Shown piece by piece: positions 21,379 to 24,161 of a stretch of 24,161 bases of DNA. The position numbers and the translations under genes are program-made. The notes under the pieces are model-generated. The model ran no database searches. It saw only the letters and a program-made list of their open reading frames with translations, and was not told where the DNA came from. This stretch comes from an uncultured Aquincola sp. (lineage in GTDB: Bacteria > Pseudomonadota > Gammaproteobacteria > Burkholderiales > Burkholderiaceae): NCBI GenBank assembly GCA_937883885.1, contig CAKZXL010000476.1, forward strand, positions 1 to 24,161, in the 5' to 3' direction. The stretch's first letter is position 1, and the number at the start of each line of letters is the position of its first letter.

Positions 21379-21693
21379 TCAGTCGGCCGACGGAGAGTTT
21401 TCGGGAGTCGGGACTGGTGCAAGCAGCCAGTCCATGTAGCTTTCGCGCGTGTGCGCAGGCCCCGTCAGCGAGTCCAGAGCGGCGATGAGGATTTCCCCAG
21501 AGCCGGCATCATCGAGGCGGTGGCCGCAGTCGCTGCAGTAGGCGTGCGAGCGCAGGTGGCCAGGGGGCGGGACAGCCAGTCGCGTCGTGTTGAAGAACCG
21601 CACCGCGCGGCCGAGGCCGGCACAGACTGTGCCCCACTGAGACTCGCGCACGAGGTGCGAGCCGTAGGAGCCTTTGACATGGTCACAGGCCAT
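21379..21693 (-). CDS. Small cysteine-containing protein, 104 aa
   Basis: It starts MACDHVKGSYGSHLVRESQW. It has HAYCSDCGHRL (Cys53, Cys56, His58) plus Cys3 and Cys24, which together could bind zinc; CSDCGHRL looks like half a zinc ribbon. The remaining C-terminus is acidic and proline-rich. No family recognised. It is 6 bp downstream of the 130-residue gene and 17 bp upstream of the 159-residue gene, in the same operon. Confidence 0.75.
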   Translation of the reverse strand: MACDHVKGSYGSHLVRESQWGTVCAGLGRAVRFFNTTRLAVPPPGHLRSHAYCSDCGHRLDDAGSGEILIAALDSLTGPAHTRESYMDWLLAPVPTPENSPSAD

Positions 21694-21699
21694 GGCAGC

Positions 21700-22092
21700 T
21701 TAGGCGGCCAGCGCCAGCCGCAGCGGGGTCATGTGCTCGCGCAGCACGCCGAGCATCTCCGCGGCCTTCTGCATCACGCACACCTGCTCGTGTTGGAACA
21801 GGCGGGCCACGCCGTCGAAGTCGTTCAGGTCATCCCACGTGAGCTTGACGGTGCGCGCGGCGTAGCACCCCTTCCAGTGACCACCGCTCGCGGCCTCCTC
21901 GTCGACGTTGCCGAGGTTGATGGTGATGAGCTCGGGCGTCGCGTTGATGTCGACTTGCCTCCACAGAGGGTTCTGTAGCGGGTGCGATGCCATCCAGATG
22001 CCCTCGTTGCGGGCCGCCTGAAGCCGGCGCTCGGCATCCAGCTCCTGCGGGGTCACGAGGCAGACCCAGTCCTTCTTGGCGAATCGGGACAC
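21700..22092 (-). CDS. Hypothetical protein, 130 aa
   Basis: The GTG at 22092 was chosen because AAGGAG lies six bases upstream and the following MSRFAKKDWVCLVTPQELDA reads well; a TTG at 22137 would add an unlikely leader. It contains HWKGCYAARTVKLTWDDLND and a helical end (VCVMQKAAEMLGVLREHMTP). No family recognised, no membrane segments. The 146 bp upstream (22093-22238) show no gene. Confidence 0.75.
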   Translation of the reverse strand: MSRFAKKDWVCLVTPQELDAERRLQAARNEGIWMASHPLQNPLWRQVDINATPELITINLGNVDEEAASGGHWKGCYAARTVKLTWDDLNDFDGVARLFQHEQVCVMQKAAEMLGVLREHMTPLRLALAA

Positions 22093-22238
22093 AAGAAACT
22101 CCTTCAAGCGGTGGGGCAAAAGGGCGTCGGTGGCCAACAGTAGCGGCCCTGCAGCGCCTGGCTGATATGGGAGGCCGCTCGCTCAGCGCAGCCACCGAAG
22201 GCATATCACCTGGACACTGGAGCGTCAAACGCCCCAGG

Positions 22239-22499
22239 TCACGCGAGTCGGCCGGCCGCGTGCGCGAGGGAAGACATCACAACGAGGTACTCGGCGGTCT
22301 GCATCTCGTCGTCGCCCACGGTGAATGCCTTACACAGCTCCGCTAGCTCTTGCAACTTCCCGCCCCGTAGGACGCCCGTCCGGCGCCAGCCCAGGACCTC
22401 GGAGGCCAGGGCCTGCAGGTGCGTTTCCACGAACTCCTTCGCCCTGGCCGTCGAGCTACCGGCCTCGCTCTTGGCAGGTGGCGCGACTTGCGCGCTCAT
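22239..22499 (-). CDS. Small helical protein, 86 aa
   Basis: It starts MSAQVAPPAKSEAGSSTARA (flexible), then alpha-helical ETHLQALASEVLGWRRTGVL and LQELAELCKAFTVGDDEMQT. No family recognised. The ATG overlaps the preceding stop (ATGA), so it is coupled to the 113-residue gene. It resembles small accessory proteins of plasmid replication or transfer regions only in size and position. Confidence 0.7.
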   Translation of the reverse strand: MSAQVAPPAKSEAGSSTARAKEFVETHLQALASEVLGWRRTGVLRGGKLQELAELCKAFTVGDDEMQTAEYLVVMSSLAHAAGRLA

Positions 22500-22837
22500 G
22501 CTGCCTCGAGTTCGATGGTCTTGACCTGGTCGGCTGCACAGAGTGCGTCGACCCTGCGCGGCCCGAGCAGCCGGGCGATGTGTCCGGCGTAGACCGCGAT
22601 AGCCTTGTAGTAGGCCGCCATCGGTGCCTTGTGAGTGCGCCAGCACTTCTCGGCGCGCTCTCGGGCGTCCTTGCGGATATCGAGCAGGACCTCGCGCAGC
22701 GCCGCACGTGCCGCGTCGGGCAGCAGATCGAGCTTTTTGGCGCCAGGCAGCGCCAGGATGGGGTTGCGGACTTCACGGCGGTTCGAGCGCGCGACTTCAT
22801 GCGCCGACGCCGAAGCGGCAGTAGTGTTTGTCTCCAC
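22496..22837 (-). CDS. Hypothetical protein, 113 aa
   Basis: Mostly helical, basic protein with LPDAARAALREVLLDIRKDA and a RAEKCWRTHKAPMAAYYKAI segment. No family recognised. The GTG at 22837 is the best available start; no ribosome site is visible and the next Met is far inside. It is 10 bp after the 92-residue gene and overlaps the following gene by four bases. Confidence 0.7.
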   Translation of the reverse strand: METNTTAASASAHEVARSNRREVRNPILALPGAKKLDLLPDAARAALREVLLDIRKDARERAEKCWRTHKAPMAAYYKAIAVYAGHIARLLGPRRVDALCAADQVKTIELEAA

Positions 22838-22847
22838 GAGGAGTCTT

Positions 22848-23126
22848 TCAGGCGAGTTTTTCTAGGCCGCAATCGCCGCGAAAGGCGATGCCAGTGCAGC
22901 GCATCTGGTGACCGATGGCCGAGTCGAAGTCAAAGAAGCGGCGCGGCTTGGCGTAGTTGCTCCCCGCCTCCTGCACGCCGACCAGCGGAACCAGGTGGGC
23001 ATGCTTGTCGATCCAGCGCGAGTGGTAGCCCGAGTCGCTCACGCGCAGTTCAAGCACGCCGGCCGGCCTGCAGCCCAGGCGAAGCCCCCAGCGGGACTGC
23101 ACGCGAACTCCGTGTGGAGCCTCCAT
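22848..23126 (-). CDS. Small hypothetical protein, 92 aa
   Basis: It begins MEAPHGVRVQSRWGLRLGCR and contains SGYHSRWIDKHAHLVPLVGV and PRRFFDFDSAIGHQMRCTGI with three cysteines and several His but no clear motif. No family recognised. The ATG at 23126 shares its A with the stop of the membrane-protein gene upstream (TGATG), which implies translational coupling. Confidence 0.7.
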   Translation of the reverse strand: MEAPHGVRVQSRWGLRLGCRPAGVLELRVSDSGYHSRWIDKHAHLVPLVGVQEAGSNYAKPRRFFDFDSAIGHQMRCTGIAFRGDCGLEKLA

Positions 23127-23527
23127 CACAGTGCTCCCAGCAAAGCGACTTCGAGGCCCAGCAGACGCTCACCCTGATGGCGCCCACCCTCGCCGACGAA
23201 GTTCCACTCGTAGGAGAGCCAGGTGCTGAAGCTGCGGCAGCGGTTGGGCAGGACCCACTTCACAGCCACCGTGCCGCGCATGAGGCGCGCCCCGTAAGCC
23301 AGCGCCAGCAGCCGCGTGATGCTGAAGGTGAGCCGCGCAGCCGCCGCGATGGCGGCCATTGCGCCGAGCATGGTCCACGCCCCGAGGAACAGGTTGGTGT
23401 TGTTCACCAACAGCACGGTGGAGACAACGAGCGTCAGCAGAGACAACAAGCCACCAGCAAAGGCAGCGAAGAAGCGGACCATCATCGACTCCGAGTTGGC
23501 CAGGAAAGACAGGGCTACAGCGCCCAT
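23126..23527 (-). CDS. Membrane protein with two helices, 133 aa
   Basis: Two hydrophobic segments (FFAAFAGGLLSLLTLVVSTV and LGAWTMLGAMAAIAAAARLT, separated by NNTNLF) and a soluble C-terminal part with WLSYEWNFVGEGGRHQGERL. No family recognised. Starts 20 bp downstream of ssb and is coupled to the next gene through TGATG. Confidence 0.75.
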   Translation of the reverse strand: MGAVALSFLANSESMMVRFFAAFAGGLLSLLTLVVSTVLLVNNTNLFLGAWTMLGAMAAIAAAARLTFSITRLLALAYGARLMRGTVAVKWVLPNRCRSFSTWLSYEWNFVGEGGRHQGERLLGLEVALLGAL

Positions 23528-23547
23528 GTATTCAGCTCGACTGCGGC

Positions 23548-24102
23548 TTACTTGGTGCCGCGGCTACGCCACTTGCTGGCGCCGCCACCAGCGGCACGCG
23601 CAGCCGAGGCAGGTGCGGAAGCAGGTGCCGGAGCCGCGGCCGGGGTCGGGCTCGGTGCCGCGGCGGGCGGAGCGTCGTGACCATCGCTGCCGGCGTCACC
23701 GCCATGTTCACCGGCACCGGCGTCGCTACCTTCTTCGCCAGCACCATCAGCGCGGTCGCGCTTGCCCAGTTTCTGGATAACATCAGCGGCGATTTTGGTG
23801 AAGTAGTCGAACTTGCCCTGTTCGCCTTTGCGTTCGACCTTGTCGTGCTGGAGCTTGCCTTCGACGTAGACCTGGTCGCCCTGGCCCATCAGGTCGCGCA
23901 CGATTTCAGCCAGGCGGCCACGTGCCTCGATGCGGTGCCAGTCGGTGCGCTCACGCCGCTCACCGCCTTCGCCGCGTTCACGCCACGTCTCGGTCGTGGC
24001 CAGACTGAACTGAGCCGTCACGAAGCCCTTGCCGTGGTCTCGGAACTCGACGTCACGGCCGATGTTGCCGATGAAAATGACCTTGTTCACGGATGCAGCC
24101 AT
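23548..24102 (-). CDS. ssb: Single-stranded DNA-binding protein, plasmid type
   Basis: A 184-residue SSB. The OB-fold occupies about residues 1-115: MAASVNKVIFIGNIGRDVEF, FVTAQFSLATTETWRERGEG, RTDWHRIEARGRLAEIVRDL and VYVEGKLQHDKV are all family signatures. An Ala/Pro/Gly-rich linker follows. The end is SKWRSRGTK: the usual acidic tip (DDDIPF type) that recruits partner proteins is missing. It binds ssDNA during replication or conjugative transfer. The ATG at 24102 has AAGGAAT about seven bases upstream. It heads the visible minus-strand run; 59 bp remain to the window edge. Confidence 0.94.
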   Translation of the reverse strand: MAASVNKVIFIGNIGRDVEFRDHGKGFVTAQFSLATTETWRERGEGGERRERTDWHRIEARGRLAEIVRDLMGQGDQVYVEGKLQHDKVERKGEQGKFDYFTKIAADVIQKLGKRDRADGAGEEGSDAGAGEHGGDAGSDGHDAPPAAAPSPTPAAAPAPASAPASAARAAGGGASKWRSRGTK

Positions 24103-24161
24103 GGTGATTCCTTGAAGATGCAGGCAGGTGCCCGACTTGTTCGCAACACCGGGAATCGGTA

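Overview
The window is GC-rich DNA (third codon positions mostly G or C) whose recognisable proteins look like those of Burkholderiales, probably Comamonadaceae. That assignment is an inference from protein style (ars operon type, PEP-CTERM-like protein, codon use) and was not searched. Most genes are short, unrecognised and on the minus strand, and they are packed with ATGA or TGATG stop/start overlaps. A plasmid-type SSB and a divergent thymidylate synthase sit among them. This layout suggests the backbone of a large conjugative plasmid or an integrative element, with cargo inserted into it. No tRNA, rRNA, CRISPR array or integrase is visible.

Layout from left to right. (1) Positions 1-3163, minus strand: a YkgJ-like cysteine-cluster protein running off the left edge, a 76-residue unknown, and a large stand-alone DndC-like ATP-pyrophosphatase/sulfurtransferase. 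(2) Positions 3720-9123, plus strand: an arsenic resistance operon, arsR-arsI-arsC(Trx type)-arsB-arsC(Grx type)-arsH, followed by a broken MFS transporter gene and a small TOBE-like fragment. A TauE/SafE permease gene faces it (9157-9963, minus). (3) Positions 10491-14100, minus strand: small-gene operons, including a cysteine-peptidase-like protein, a tandem-motif protein, membrane proteins and a lipoprotein. (4) Positions 14527-15714, plus strand: a Schlafen/AlbA_2-type protein. (5) Positions 15947-17270: a tnpB-only IS200/IS605-type element with an omega-RNA-like 3' hairpin, inserted into coding sequence whose 3' remnant still reads downstream. (6) Positions 17536-24102, minus strand: a long operon-like run starting with ssb and containing the thymidylate synthase-like gene. 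It is interrupted by one plus-strand secreted PEP-CTERM-like gene (20222-20923).

How the parts work together. The ars genes form a complete arsenate/arsenite/organoarsenical detoxification set: sensing by ArsR, reduction by two unrelated ArsC folds, extrusion by ArsB, C-As bond cleavage by ArsI and oxidation by ArsH. In the backbone, at least three minus-strand genes (starts at 3163, 12714 and 17264/17270) carry very similar promoter-like sequences placed so close to the start codon that leaderless mRNAs are predicted. Two of these have palindromic candidate operators, which hints at shared control of element genes. The most unusual proteins are the lone DndC-like enzyme and a thymidylate synthase homologue in which the base-reading Asn of the LGLPFN motif is Ala. 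Together with SSB they point to nucleotide or DNA metabolism encoded by the element.
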